Shown here piece after piece: positions 24,629 to 38,366 of a DNA stretch of 64,000 bases (position 1 is the first letter of the stretch; each line of letters starts with the position of its first letter). The stretch covers positions 1 to 64,000 of the forward strand of contig LSSN01000019.1 of NCBI GenBank assembly GCA_001970855.1, read 5' to 3'. Below the pieces are notes generated by a model that made no database searches, was not told the origin of the DNA, and was given only the letters and a program-made list of their open reading frames with translations. Source of the DNA: Smittium culicis (lineage: Eukaryota; Kickxellomycota; Harpellomycetes; Harpellales; Legeriomycetaceae). The translations under genes and the position numbers were made by a program.

Positions 24629-26224
24629 ATGTTTTTTTCAAATACAATCTTAGGTGTCATATACTCGCTAATAGGTAGTTTTGGCCACTCTTTTGGGCTT
24701 ACCTTGCAGCGCAAAGCCCACATACAAAGGCAAAAAATAGCCTTCTCATCAAATTCGAGCGAAAACATTCAATCGAGAATATCTTCTTTACCGCCAATAT
24801 ATACAAACTTCCTCTGGTTGTCAGGGTTTATTATTTTTATCGTAAGCTCTTCAGTTTTCCCTGCTTTAGCTCTGGTGTATTTACCGGTGTTTGTTACCGC
24901 ACCCATGAGCTCTGTAAATTTAGCCGCGAATACTATATGCGCTGGCTGGGTCCTAAACTTTAAAATATCTCTGAAAGATTACCGCGATACGATTATAGTT
25001 ACTTTTGGAGCTGTATGGATAGCTATTTTTGCTGCAATAGAAGAAAAGGAACGCAGTCTTAGCGATTTAATAGAGCTATACACCCGACCAGTATTCATAA
25101 TTTATTTTTTGATTTATCAGATTATTCTGTGCGCTTTAATATTCGCTGAACTATACCTCAGAAAAAGATACCGCTATTTTAGAAGCAAGCTGTCAGATTC
25201 AGAATCTTCTCCTTTAATGATTCAAGATACAATGCTCGACCTAGAAGATTCTTTATTTAAAAGTAACCTAAACGCCGATTCAAACAATAAAACCCTTAAT
25301 AGAGACTCGTTCAGCGTCAATATCGATGACATGCCTTCTAATTTAGCTGGAAATTATGATGCAGATACCGAAATTCTTGAATCAAGGTGCTACCAAAACG
25401 AGTATTTAATTAGTAAAAAAAATTCAACCATCATAAAAAACAATGGAACAATGTCTAATTCGCTAAAACAAAATTCAGATGTTGTTGAAACTACTCCTCT
25501 TCTTTCCAACGGAGAATTTACGAATATCCAAGGCCGAGCTCAAAATTCTTTGACTCGATCGCCATTTGATAATGAAAATAACACTAAAATGCAAGTTGAA
25601 TCGATAAGGTTCGCTGAATCAAGTTCTTCAGTTACTAGAGCAGATTCAGAGCAGCTAGTTTCTAACTTTAACGTAACTAATAATGACTTTGTTAAAAACA
25701 TACTTAAAACTGAAAACGCATCTGGTTTGCTTTCAGGCTTTATTTCTGGCCTCATTTGCAGTATGTCTATTCTTTTTACAAAGACTAGCGTTGAATTGCT
25801 ATCTTTAACTCTTAAGGGAGACAACCAATTTAGAAGTCCTCTTTCATGGTTCATAGTTTTCTCTCTTGTATCTGCTGCCTTGGGAAATGTACGCTACTTT
25901 TATTTTTACCCTTTAAAAACTAATTTATTTGAAATTAAAAAAAAACTTTATATAATACCTTGTGCTAATTGCTAAAATTTAAATAATTTATTATAGCTGT
26001 ACTACTTCAACCGCGGGCTAAGGTTGTCTAGCACAATTGTTATGATCCCGCTCGCGTTTTGTAGTTACACAGTTTCCACGCTGGTGAACAGCCTAATTTA
26101 CTACAACCAGCTCAAAGACATTTCGCAGTTTCAAATACTTATGGCGCTGTTTGGCCTAGCCGTCGTCTTTCTCGGCGTTGTGTTACTAGCAAAAAGACAG
26201 TTCCAATCAACTCCAAAACTTTAA
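24629..26224 (+). CDS. NIPA-type magnesium transporter
   Basis: Two exons, 24629-25888 and 25997-26224, joined across a 108-bp intron (GTACGC donor, TTATAG acceptor, TGCTAAT branch-like site) in phase 0; 495 aa. The start MFFSNTILGVIYSLIGSFG matches the first helix of the NIPA/DUF803 family and is followed by GLTLQRKAH. Helices follow at LWLSGFIIFIVSSSVFPALALVYLP, the APMSSVNLAAN segment, the VTFGAVWIAIFAA helix and others. After the intron, LYYFNRGLRLSSTIVMIPLAF matches the family's late conserved segment. About nine membrane spans are expected. A Ser/Asn-rich cytosolic loop of about 180 residues (roughly 190-370) is longer than in animal homologues. The predicted role is Mg2+ transport at the plasma membrane or endosomes. 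Confidence 0.88.
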
Positions 26225-27378
26225 TTGACTTAGAAATTTGTTTTCCTTACCTTTGTTTATGCTTTGTTTATATTTTTCATGCATACTACCACCCCTCACT
26301 ACTTGTTCTTGAAACTATTACGCCCAGCCCTCTTATCTCACACACTATTCGGCATTTTTACAACTTTTATAAAATAAATTTGAAGTATAAATACTAATTA
26401 CAGTAGTAGTCTATTATAAAAGCTATATGGAATACTTTAGGTTAGGTTCCATGGCGACAATCTAATTGTTATTTAAAAAAATGCGACCACCATTATAGTG
26501 ATAGCCTTGTATCCTAAAAGTGCTTGTTATGCTCTAAATAATTTCTTTTATTTATTTACGTTCGTTTACTTCTCTTTTCATAGATTGGTGTCAATAACCA
26601 AGTTGCTTTGTTGAGGCCAATAAAGCTGTCAGTGTTCCAGTTAGGAAAAGGCGTCAATGCTATTACCCAAATATAGCCTAATAGATTTATCCTGTCATTG
26701 ATGTGAATGTATGCTATCAGTTACCACTGTATAATCAATCTAAATCAAAATATATTTTATCTGTGATTTACATCTTTTTGTCGTCAACTAAATCTATGTT
26801 TATGATATTATCTTGTCTAAATAAAGAGCCATTATAGTGTAGTAAAATCAATATTTTTGAAAATTGGTAATATTGAAAAGTCAAGCCAGTCGCAATATTT
26901 CCCATTAAATATGGTTTAAAGTGTATGCTCCATAAAAGTTCACGCAAATCTTGTAATAGTAAATAGTCAGATATCACTTTTATATATGCTTTAGTTTAGT
27001 TTATTTAAAAAAGTATTTAAACCCGAAAATCCGCTAAATTGGTATAAAGTTTAAATGTATCACTCGTGTATCCAGGTCTTTCTACTCTACCTAGTATATT
27101 CTGTTTTATTAAAAGTAGGTTGTGGTATATATTTTTCATTTGCATGATATTGTAACTTATAGCCTAATACATATCTCATATTTTAAAGATTTTTATCTAT
27201 TATAACTCGAGTAAAACCGCTATATATACAAATATTTACATATCAATATACTTTTATTTTTACGATATCGGTACTAAAAATAAAATCTTTAGTATTTATG
27301 TATTGTGGAAATATATGATATCATCTTTTAAAGAAAACAAGAGAATTATATTATCTTTAAAATTATTGATCATCAACT
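26225..27378. other. Intergenic, no gene seen
   Basis: About 1.15 kb between the NIPA and homeodomain genes. It contains moderately GC-richer patches (26.44-26.70 kb) that might be an old repeat, but no recognisable coding sequence. A GCCAAT motif is at about 26613. Confidence 0.5.
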
Positions 27379-28925
27379 ATGGAAGCCTTGTCAAAAAACA
27401 ACAGAATAGAAATCGATACTTATAATCCAGATGTAATATCCATAGCTCATCCCTCGGATAAGATCAAACAACAGGAGTTTGACTATACTTCCACAAAAAC
27501 TCTTGTATCAAAACCAATTAATCATCATGTAATAGGTGTTTCCGAATTTCCATATTTTCAAAGACTAAATCCAAATGAAGAGCATTTAAAGTGTATCTAT
27601 GGTGGAATAATTCACTGCAAGGCAGGAATTATTGGTGCAGGTAATAATACTATGTTATTTGAAAATTACACGCATATAACCATATATGAGATATTGAATT
27701 AAAAGCAAATAAATAAATTAAAAACGTTTTAGATAATTCAAGAAATGAGGGGGTTTCTTATCCTAGCTATTTTGATAACTCGTATATAGATCCAAATTTG
27801 AGCTTTAACGAATTTTTAAACGTTCCTTTATTATCCGAAAGTATAAATACGGGGTTGATTAATTATAATGAGATCAATTACGATAATTATGCATCCTCAA
27901 GCAGTGTTAAAACTGCTCAAAGTGATCAATACACACCCGATTATTTTAGAAATAATCAATGCAAAAATAAAGATGAGCCGATAAACGAGAGTTTTATCGT
28001 CCATGAATATACCGGCGATAATAGATCATATCCACAAGTACCACATTTAAGGAATCACACTCCATTCACTGAAGTCAGCGATTTCACGCACACAATGGCT
28101 CAAGTAGGTATCAATCAACTACACCGTATTCCAGCTAATCAAGATAAAAATATTTTGAATTCTTATCAAACATTTTTATCAAAAAACGAACAAGCCTTAA
28201 AACAAAAAGCATTTAAAGAGCTTTTAGAAGATATAAACAATTTGAAAGAAGGAAAAACGGGTGATACATACAATTCTTTACAAGATATCTTGAGGTCGTC
28301 TATTTATAGTTTCGGACTACCCTCTAAAGAAAACTACATTCAAATTGATCCAGGAATTAAAAAAAGTACACTTTATAATATCAACACAATTCAGAATTTA
28401 ACAGATATAAGAAATATCAGAGCAGAAACCACGACGAATAAAATAAAAAATTACATCAATAGGCGAAATAGGTCGGGACGTGTTATTTTTCAAAACGCTT
28501 TTAAAGATAGTCTGGTTTTCCGTCTGAAAAGCCGCACATATAATAAAATAAACTCAAACAGCAGATTATCAGAAAATAGCACTAAAAATGAAATTCCTAT
28601 AATTGAGATTTCTAAAGAAATTTTAAGTTATGAAAAAAATGTCATTTCTAATGAAACCAAAAATAATCCAAAAAATATAGACAAGCTTAATACAAAAAAG
28701 GAAAAAGAAAAAGTTCGTTTCCCCAAAGAAATAAATTTTTTGCTATTAAAATGGTTATTCAATAACTTACAAAACCCTTACTTAAATAAAACTGAAAAAT
28801 CAAAGCTCATCCATTTAACAGGATTATCTGGCATGCAGCTTAAAAACTGGTTTAGCAATGCTAGAAGAAGAATAATTAAAAAAACTATTAATGCTGATGG
28901 CTCATATACGTGGTCAAAGAAATGA
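27379..28925 (+). CDS. TALE-class homeodomain transcription factor
   Basis: Two exons, 27379-27640 and 27733-28925, with a 92-bp intron (CAG|GTAATA donor, GTTTTAG acceptor) that closes in phase 1; 484 aa. The homeodomain sits at the C terminus (about residues 414-475). Helix 1 has LLLKWLFNNL, then the three-residue TALE loop extension with PYL in place of the common PYP, and recognition helix 3 is LKNWFSNARRR with the invariant W, F, N and R. The rest is Asn/Ser-rich, without another domain. TALE proteins bind DNA, often as dimers; in fungi they include mating-type HD1 proteins and repressors such as Cup9. No second homeobox gene is adjacent, so a mating-type role is not supported here. Confidence 0.82.
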
Positions 28926-29160
28926 TCAGTTATGTTTTTTCCCGAAATATTAAATGACTATTAATAAATTTTATATTCAGATTTAATAATAGAAATATAA
29001 TATTGGATAAAATAAGTATATAAAATTATAGGGATCGATAAGCTAGATATACAAAACACGAATTTTAGTTGCATTAAATTTTTTTTTTGTCTGAAATATC
29101 ATTATTTTTACAAGCAGCATACTGGTTCAAAGTCAATGAAAATAGTTTACGACAATAATT

Positions 29161-29980
29161 CTAACTCAATGGATCACGTTGTTGTTTTGTCATGTGCAGG
29201 CCAAATTTGTGAGTTCTATCAGGGTCTCTCAGCTGGTCGTTTAAGCTTTTGAAGAAATTGTAAGGATTTGATTTGTGTCTTGTGTATTCATCAAATATCC
29301 TTTTGTTGATGACTTTCTCTGCATCACCAGTATGAAAATTGATGAAAACTTCTTGTACTGGAGATAAGTCTTGAGGGTCGTCAATAAAGTTTATGTGTTT
29401 TTTTAGCCTAAGAATCGCATATCGACAGCTTAACATCTGGTCTGTGTTGCATAAATCACATCTAACATCCATAGTAAATATTGAATTATCCATTTTAAAT
29501 ATATTGAAAAAAATTATTAGAAATGGAGTTCTATATCGTATAATTACAACAAAGATTAGACTTGATAACCTTAAACCTTTTCCTTAATTTTAGATACAAA
29601 TAACTAAAAGTTAGGATAGTTGCTTAAATATTTATATATTTTTATATGTTGTTTTATCTGGTATTGATAATATCGGGGAAAAGTTTTTCTTGGGCCTTGT
29701 TTTTTTATACAAGATCATTTCTAACTATTAAAAATGTGGCTTTATCAAGGATATGTGGCGTAAGTGTACTAGGCTATTTAACCAAATGTGTACAGTAACT
29801 TTAAATTTTATCAAATAACTTTTGTTAATATATATTGATCTTAAACTTATAGATCATTTCTCCCCCTCTTTTGATCACGTATTCACCGTACTCAACCCTG
29901 TTTGATTCGTTAAAAATGCGAAAGTAGTCACCGGCTTGTAAAATGACATTTCTGCTGTCCCCAAAATAAGATCTTTTCAT
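29161..29980 (-). CDS. Small CxxC protein, not recognised (tentative two-exon model)
   Basis: Exon 1 (29980-29847) would encode MKRSYFGDSRNVILQAGDYF and onward to GGEMIYK. Exon 2 (29461-29161) would encode CDLCNTDQMLSCRYAILRL and onward to KQQRDPLS. The junction is in frame (phase 2) and gives 144 aa. The donor is AA|GTTTAAG and the acceptor GATGTTAG. The 385-bp intron is longer than others in the window, so the second exon could instead be read alone from an ATG at 29493 (110 aa). The CDLC pair followed by other Cys/His residues suggests a small zinc-binding module, possibly a BED-like finger of transposon origin. I recognise no family. The amino-acid composition is normal for protein, unlike chance frames nearby. 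Confidence 0.4.
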
Positions 29981-30615
29981 AGGCTATTAAATTCTATAAA
30001 ATACAATAGTTTTTTTGATGGATATAGAACTTGATTGGGTGATTCAAATAAAAATATATTTTAATTGCTAGCGTTATCTAAGAAAATTTATTGTTGGTGA
30101 TCGGTTAGAGATCTCACAACGAAATATACTTTGGGTAAAAAAATCAAAAAAAATCAATATTAATCAATATTTATCACATGAAATAGATCTAATGGGGGAT
30201 TGGGGTAAAATTGCCTAAATTATTAAGATCCTGTACCTACGTCATAAGATAATTGCATATATTTTAGCTTTCTATTCTCCGATATAAGATGAATTTGGTA
30301 TATCAGAAAAGGGGTTATAGATCTATTATTTTAGAGAAATTGAGCCCTTATCTTTAATATTACCTCCTATTGGCTAATTATTATCAATTTCTATTGAGTG
30401 TAGAAATTTATAGGATAATTTTATTTGTTTCAGGAATAAGGCAAGCATTTTTTCCTCGTTAATTTGTTTTTTATTAACTAAACACATTTAGATGTAAACA
30501 TTAAAAATAGATGGCTAATAATGTCTTTTTCTTCAAAAATAACCGATTCACCTTAAAGGCTCTTATCTTTATCGTAATAACTTAATTTAGCTTATATATT
30601 TATTTTTATTTTGAA
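29981..30615. other. Divergent intergenic region
   Basis: Separates the small CxxC gene from the focadhesin-like gene and should hold both promoters. An ATTGGC motif is at about 30370. Nothing else stands out. Confidence 0.5.
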
Positions 30616-33600
30616 ATGCTTTTCGAGAATGTGGCAAGCAAGAAAAAAAAGTTTCGGATAAAAAATTTACAAGATGTTTTGGCGAAAATAGAATCAAGCC
30701 ACATAAGCTTACAAATAAAATCTTTGGATATATTTTTCAGAACCGAACCTGTTCAATTAAATGACCAGCCCTTTAAAAAAGATGAAACCAAAATCATCCT
30801 CGATGAACTATTTACCAATCTGATTAGTTCAAATGTTATTAACAATTACCCGATAGTTTTTTATAAATCCGTAGAGGGGATAACGGACTGGGCCTTGAAA
30901 GGATGGCTGGATTGTAATGAAGTCTCAAGTAGAATGTCTGATACGATATCTGTAATCATTTCCACTGGAAATCAATCCCAACTAATCCAAAATTCTATGT
31001 CTGAAAAAAATAAATCCTATTGCAAATTGGTAATAAAAGCTATAAACTCGATTTTTTTAAATTTTAACTTTATCAATCAAAAACAAATCAAATCATCCGC
31101 TGGATCTAATTTATATCCAGAAGATAAGATTAAATCTACTAAATTAAACGAGAGATTAAATTTGGATGCAAAAATTGTCAACAGACACAATAGTTTAGCG
31201 AATAATGATCCATTCACAAGATTAGGTTTAAAATTTCCAGAATTATGGGATATTATATTGTCTGAAGCAGAAGATACTATAATAAATCAAACAAATATAG
31301 ATATTTTGCGCCTTGACAAAGAATTCTTTCAAGAAAATCAGAGCGATTACTTTCAGGAATATAAATACTTGTTCCTGACCTGCCTCTTCGATCCAAGAAT
31401 ATCATCTTCAGTAAAGAGACTTACTTTAGAAATTCTTTATAGAATGGCATCTCGGTTCCAGATTTTATTTGTTGAAAGCTCAATTATCAAATGCCTCTAT
31501 GGTTTCTGTTTTTCTCTACAAATATCTGATTTTATTTTTGAGTCTTCAATTTCACTGGCAGGATTCAAGATTAATTCAGCAGATAGCGACAATAAAAAAC
31601 AGTTTTCTTTTTCCCAAACACAATCTATTGAATTAAATGATATAGAACCTCAAAATTTTGATTCAGATTTATTAAAACGAAATGTTTCTATCTACCTTCA
31701 AAGCTGTAGCTATTTCAACTTGCTGTCAAAAACTATTAAACTTGATAAAAATATCAAAATTGAAGCTATTGAAAACTCTCAACTAATTAAAGCCCAACAA
31801 ATTTTAAAAGAGAAGCTCAAAGTATCTTTTTGGAGGCTAGTTTTTACTTCATCTTCCGGAATTTCGCAAAGCCTAATGTTATCAGATTACTTGAAAGCTC
31901 CTAAAAGCCCCAATCTATCTATCTTTTCAAACTATGACTTTCTTGTTGTTTTATCAAGACTGTTTGACTCATACAGCATCTTTGGTAAAATTTATAACTA
32001 TATTTCTTTTATTTTATTTTAAAACTAACTTGTTAGTTGCACTATTAGTCTTTTTTTCTTTATTGAAAGAAAGATTGATTATTAACAATATCATCTGCTA
32101 ATTTAATAGATGTAGACAATAATTTGGATTCTAAGGATCTTGATTGTATAAGTTTGGAGATAATAAGAAGCTACACTATATTGTGGTGTCTATTATCAAT
32201 GTTGTTAGGACGAGAAATAGATCACGATTCAATTTCTAGCATTCTAAATCTTATGGATATCCTATTTGAAAATATCATTAAAATACCCGACTTGCTTCCT
32301 ATAATCCCAGTTTCTATATACCCTCTTATAAAAGTAGGAATTGATGGTTATAACACTTCTACTAAAGCCCTTGCTTTATCAACGCTAAATAAATATTTGG
32401 AATTTATTTCGAATAATGAATCTTTATTTTTCAGTGACTCGTTACTAATAAAGGTAACAGCTACAAAAATTTTCCAAATATAGTATCAATCTTTACATTA
32501 AAGTTTCAACAATTTATTCTCTAACAATATTTTTATTTAACTTTTTGGCTAACACTAGATTTCAAACAACAAGGAGAAGTCACTTTACCCAAGCAATTCA
32601 ACAATTGTTTTTTTACAAATACTAAAATATTTAAAATTTTGGAAACTTTATACTTCTAATCAAGAAGTTTTAAACGAGTTTTCGGATTTACTTCCAATTT
32701 TGCCTGATTACCCCGAATTTTTAATCCCGATTATTATATTCTCCGACTTTTCTTCAAACTCTAATTTCGAAAAAATAAAGAAATTGACATTGACAAATGC
32801 AATCTATAAAACTAATAAAATGTTCAAAAAAATGAACCTAGAAAATTTAGTTTTAATCTCTTCATACCTAAAATCTCTAAAATTCTACAATAGCTTTGCT
32901 CTCAAAAAGATCATACTCTTAAATGGGCTTCCATGCTTGGCTTCTGTTCAAGATGCCGTTTCAACTGCTCAAGCTGTACGCGTTAGTCTCAGCATCTACA
33001 ACTTGAGCACATCAGAAAGCAGTTTACTTACTGAAAAAAGTCAAATTCATTTCAAAAGAAACAAGGCTTTGGCGATTAGAATCCTTGGAAGAATAGTATT
33101 GTTCAATGATCGAGTTTGGCCAGATTTCTTGAGTCTTATTAATGAACACTTTTTTGTAGACTTTAATGGATCTTATATTCATGAGAGTGACTCTGAGTTT
33201 GAATTATTCAGTACAACCATCACTGCTTTAAATGAAATGGTCGGGTATGACCCTGATAGATTTAGCGGTAAGATTCTTGCATTGCTATCGCAAAAAGTTG
33301 GCCGTGTTTCTGACAGTGAAATAACACAAATTAACTGGCACATTCTTTCGATTCTGATTAAATCCATAATTGAATGTACTGTTTATGGTGCCATCGATGC
33401 TCAAGTTGTTTGGAAAGCACTAAGCATAGAGAGAATAGCTTCCTTCTTATTTAAAGACTTTTTATCAAATATTTTAAAGATCAGTAGCAAATCACAAAAA
33501 TTCTACTCTATCTTATCTTTCATCGACTTTTTTGAAATAATTCCGAAAAATTCCAGCTATAACAAAGGTTTTGAAGAAGAATCCAAATCTGAATTTTTAA

Positions 33601-36600
33601 AATCGATTTTAGAAGAGTTTTTAATACCATTATCTCTTGGTATATACCAAAATATAGACACTGGAGAATTAAGCGACTCAACAATACGTGTATTTTGCAG
33701 AATATTAAATGCTATTTCCAACTTTCCTACCGAAATGTGGATTAACTCGATTGAATTTGTATTATCTAGTCCATCCTTATTGAAAGTGCTATCTATTCTT
33801 CCATCTAATATGAAGAACAACGATGAATCCCATTCAATAATATTAGGGATATCAAAGTTTCTATCAGTTTTGATGGATGTAGAAATGGAATCGATGGCCA
33901 GAAGTGTAATAAAAGGAAACTCGAATATAATCAAATCAGATATTGACTTCCCACACTTAACTGAAAATACTCTCAGCAAATCTATCACTAGGACAGATGC
34001 CCTACAATATGGCCACCTTAGCAAAATAAGCTACACAAAAAGTAAAAAAAAGCTCGAAAAAAATATAAATTATCGGATAAAGTATATCTTTTCGATTTTT
34101 GAAAAGGGTTCTTCTAGCTACTACGGAGTTTCATCGGGTTTATCTCTTTTATATATAAGCTTTGTTAGCAAATATGATACCTCTTATTCATCCTCTTGCC
34201 AAAAGTCGCTTGAAAAAATAGACTTCTTAATTAATGATGTGAACATAATTTCTGACCACGAATTCATTTCAGGTACTTTGATAACAATATTTTCAAGATT
34301 TTTTGAGAGTATAACTGATTCCATAATATGCGATACGATTTTTAACCACCTTAAAGATATATCAACTTCAAATAAAACTGCGCCCCATATTAAAGCAAAC
34401 TCAATTTATGCAATTGGAGGCCTAATAAAGTCTGTTAAAAATCATAACCCTCAACTCGCATCTGCATTAAGTGAACAATTTGTAACTATTGTCGAAATTT
34501 TGTTAGGAAAAAGGTTGTCTTTTTTTTCAAAAAGTAGCAGCTCAAACTACTGGGATAGCTTTATAAGGGGAAATATCGATGCAAACTCTTACAAAGACGA
34601 TGTTATTGTTTCATCAATTATTTATAGCTCTTTAGAATGTACCTTAGCCATGCCCAGCGGATTTGACTACCAGGCTCAATTTTTACACTTCATCACGAAT
34701 GGACTAAGCAACCTTTTCAAAAACGTCGATTCATTCAGTTTTATGAAATACTCGATAACATCTTGCTGCGATTGTGCTATAAAATTGCTTAACTTTTTGA
34801 ATATCGGAAATTCTAAAAGCAATACTGTTCTCAATAATGAAATTATGAATCTTACAGATGTTCTTGAAAATACAAAGATATTTTCAAATGATATATTTAA
34901 AGCTACTAAAAATCCAGTGATCCAAGATAAATTTGGGGGTATATCTAAATTTGATTCTATTTCTCCTAAAAACAGCTGCTGGTTTTTAGATACTGTATCG
35001 AATTCAGTCGGTATAATAGTTAAATTACAGCTAATAAATATAGGGATCGAAGAAGTAAAAAATAACCAAAAGTTAGCTTTGGCGTATTTGTCTGAAAAAG
35101 TAGAAGCTTTTTCCTCTTTATCAGACCTAGAAAAGATTTCGTTTTTTGCAACAGTAGCTTATTTGTGCTTATCATTTATCGATGTTTCTAATGATTTAAA
35201 CAAAAATGGTGAGCATCTTTTATCAATAGCACGCGGCACTTTAAAAATACTTGAGCCAATATTCTTTGATGGAAAAATATCATTTAGCAGTTCGAGAGAT
35301 TTAAACTTTAAAATTCTGAAATCTACTGAATTCCCAGTTGCTCAATTTTTATCCACGTGTTCTGCTATTTTTAGTAGCAATTTTTCTGATCAGCTCGAAT
35401 CAAGTTATGAAATAGATACTTCTGAAGTCTTAAATGACGTTTCTCTTTTCATAGATAGAATGAAGTCTCAAAAGGCATTTTTAAATCCTAAGCATGTTTC
35501 AGAAACCAGTTCCCTTGCACACAATAGCAAACTAAGTCAAAATGATTCAAAACACGTCATTGTTGATTCTATTTTGAATGGTCTCATTTCAGTATATGGA
35601 CCAACTGTTACATTTAACTCCAATCAATTTTTGCCTTTCAATAGATACAATCAAGATAGTATAAATCAAAAAGAATTCTTTGTTAATTCACTTGATAACA
35701 TGCTAGGAATTCCAAACGATTTTAAAGATTTTGTTGAATCTGAAAAATTTGATGGAAAACTAGAGACTACAGAAAATTTACCTTTGACAAGAGTAGCTTG
35801 TTGGATTTTATCAATAATAGGGATTAGCATTGATATAGCTGATATTAACCCTGCTGTCGATTCCAGCAAAAAACCCCAATCTGGGGAAGAATTCCAGCCC
35901 CCTAATATTGTAAACGATGTCATTATAGATTCAGTATCTCTTGATGATTCTATAAAGTCCTTTATTCAATTCGGTAACCCAGAACCGCAAGATCTTAACA
36001 GGCTGCCCAGTAACAGTTTATGTCGGGTTATTTGGGAAAATTTAAACGATTACTCATTACTCCCGAGCACCCAAAAAAGCGAAATTTTCCAAACAATGCT
36101 ATGGATGTCTATTTTGTTGATGAAATGGCCTTTCCCTATAGTCGATACTTCAAAGAAATTTGATTATGTTGCTACATCTTGCAAAAGTATAAATATAAAA
36201 CTTATTTCATTTTTAGTTTGTTCAAAATTCTCAGATTATATGTACTCTGCTTCAAAAAGCATGATCAAATCTATAGTTTACTCTCTAATCCTCTCCATTG
36301 AAGCAACCCCAATTCAAAAAAATTCTGATTACTTGCTATTTGCGCTAAAAGCGCTTGATACTTATGGACTAGGAAAAATTTTGGAACTGTCTGGCCTAGA
36401 CTTGCCATATAATGATAAAAGTGTTAATTGCAGTTATATTCACAACCATGATCTTGCTTTCAATCCATTAGTAAGCGCCTGGAAAGGAAAATGGTCTTCT
36501 ATACAGCTTTTTTTATACACCGAGTCGGAAATTAACATAAATAATGTGTTTGAAATCGACTGTGAAAACACCGATGGCTTTGATAATAGCGATTTATCAA

Positions 36601-38366
36601 ACTGCTTCCTTTTTGGCATACTCTACAAGAATAAACATAGACAAATATATAATAAATCAGAAATAAAACAAAAGCCATACGAACGAATGTTGAAGCAGTT
36701 AAAAAATGTTAATATACCAATCGATGTAACAAAAAATCTTCTATCTCATTTGATATCTACAATATCGATTTCAAAGGCTAGTTCATGTGCTTTTGGATTA
36801 TCTGAGCAGCTAGTAACATTTTTATCCATGTTCATTAGTTCAAAATCTCCTATTTCTAAGAGACATTGTGCAACTGATGAAATCGAAAGTAGCTTGGTCT
36901 ATCAAAGCGAGTCCATTTCTCTTATAAGCTCGATTGAGAATTTGAAATCCTACATATCTGAAAAGGTAAAAGACCTCACAAAAATCGTTTTTTCCAACAA
37001 TAAGTTGCCAGAAGAGATTCATACAGCTAGCTCTTATAAATCTATGCGTTACAATTATAACCTAATAGATTCTTATATTAGAGTTACTAACCGTGATAAA
37101 AAATCACTGTTAGATTTTGCATATAACAAAATAGAAAATTCTATTATTGAGAAAAGCGATATCAACTCTGAAATATTGGGTATTGTATTTAAATCGATTT
37201 GCTACTATCAAATGTTCTTACACACTGATAAAGATTCTAACAGTAATTCTGTAAGAAACACTAATGCTCTCTCACAAGCTAACGATTTAAAATCCGAAAT
37301 ACAAAGCTTAAACTCGTCAATAGAGAGCTCTTTTGAGTGGCTATCTGAGTTATCAAAGAAATTTATAGATATTAATAAAAACGTTGTGGTTGACGAACAC
37401 CTTTACGAGACGCATAAAAGATATACTCAAATGGGATTTCGAATCTCAACAAATGCGATTTCACTAAGTTTACCTATCCTTTTAGATCGGATTTTTATAG
37501 ACAGAGGTGTAAAGAGTATGTCCCAAAAAAATTCTCAACTTAATAGTTCTAAGTATCAATTTACTTTGCTAGCTAAATACTTAGCTAATATATCTACTGG
37601 GTTAAACATTTTAGTATCAAGTTTGTCTAAATTAGTGAAAGGTTTGGACTCTTCTATCATCCACTCTCTAGAAAAACTAAAGATAGCAGACAAACAAGAT
37701 TTATTCGATTCTTTTGAAAACTATATCCATAAATGCGAACTTGCTTGTGATCTGATTAACACATTTTTTTCAGAGATCGTTGGCCAGTTTTGTTATCAAT
37801 CCGTTTTATTAGAGAACAGCATTAATCTATATGTGGATCATAAAATGTGGGTTTCAAGATATTTTTTGAACAACCTTTCCAATTCTAACTTTGATCAGTT
37901 GTACTACTTGAATATCCAAACAACACTCCCTAAACTAAAAAATACAAACTATGACATCTTGGCTAAAATAGATACAATCGATAAAAGTGACTTTAGCTTT
38001 AATTTTATTATAAAAAGCATGGTTCCTCATTTGTTATCTTCGTATATCCGCATGCTTAGCTCTTCGAAATCAAAAAAATTACCAGAATATGACATTGCGG
38101 TTAGCATACTTGGCCAAAAGCAAGTGGAGAATCTTTGCTCGGGCGTTTGTAGCCGAATATTAGCAATATCGCAACTGATAAACTTCATTAATACCAATTT
38201 TTTTACCAAAAGAGGAAATATCAATTCAGAAAATTTCTATCCTCGCTATGAATTAGCAAGAAAAAAAATTGAAAACATGTCTATATATTTCAAAAGCCTA
38301 GTACTATCGCTCTATAACATGAAACTCATTAATGAGACTGAATATCTTACAAGCCTTTCTTCGTAA
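30616..38366 (+). CDS. Giant focadhesin/RST1-like helical-repeat protein
   Basis: My model has three exons: 30616-31984, 32110-32453 and 32559-38366. The introns are 125 and 105 bp, both GT-AG and both closing in frame; 2,506 aa. Translation is almost wholly alpha-helical, as in HEAT/ARM-type proteins, without membrane spans or a catalytic motif. Segments that line up in order with focadhesin are the RVWPDFLSL and WHILSILIKSIIE blocks (DUF3730 region), VACWILSIIGI, then LPSNSLCRVIW with a loop and QTMLWMSILLMKWPFP, and a C-terminal RKKIENMSIYFKSLVLSL. Human FOCAD (about 1,800 aa) and plant RST1 support the SKI-exosome RNA-decay pathway. This protein is longer, largely through Ser/Asn-rich insertions. 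Other large HEAT proteins are not excluded. Confidence 0.6.
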
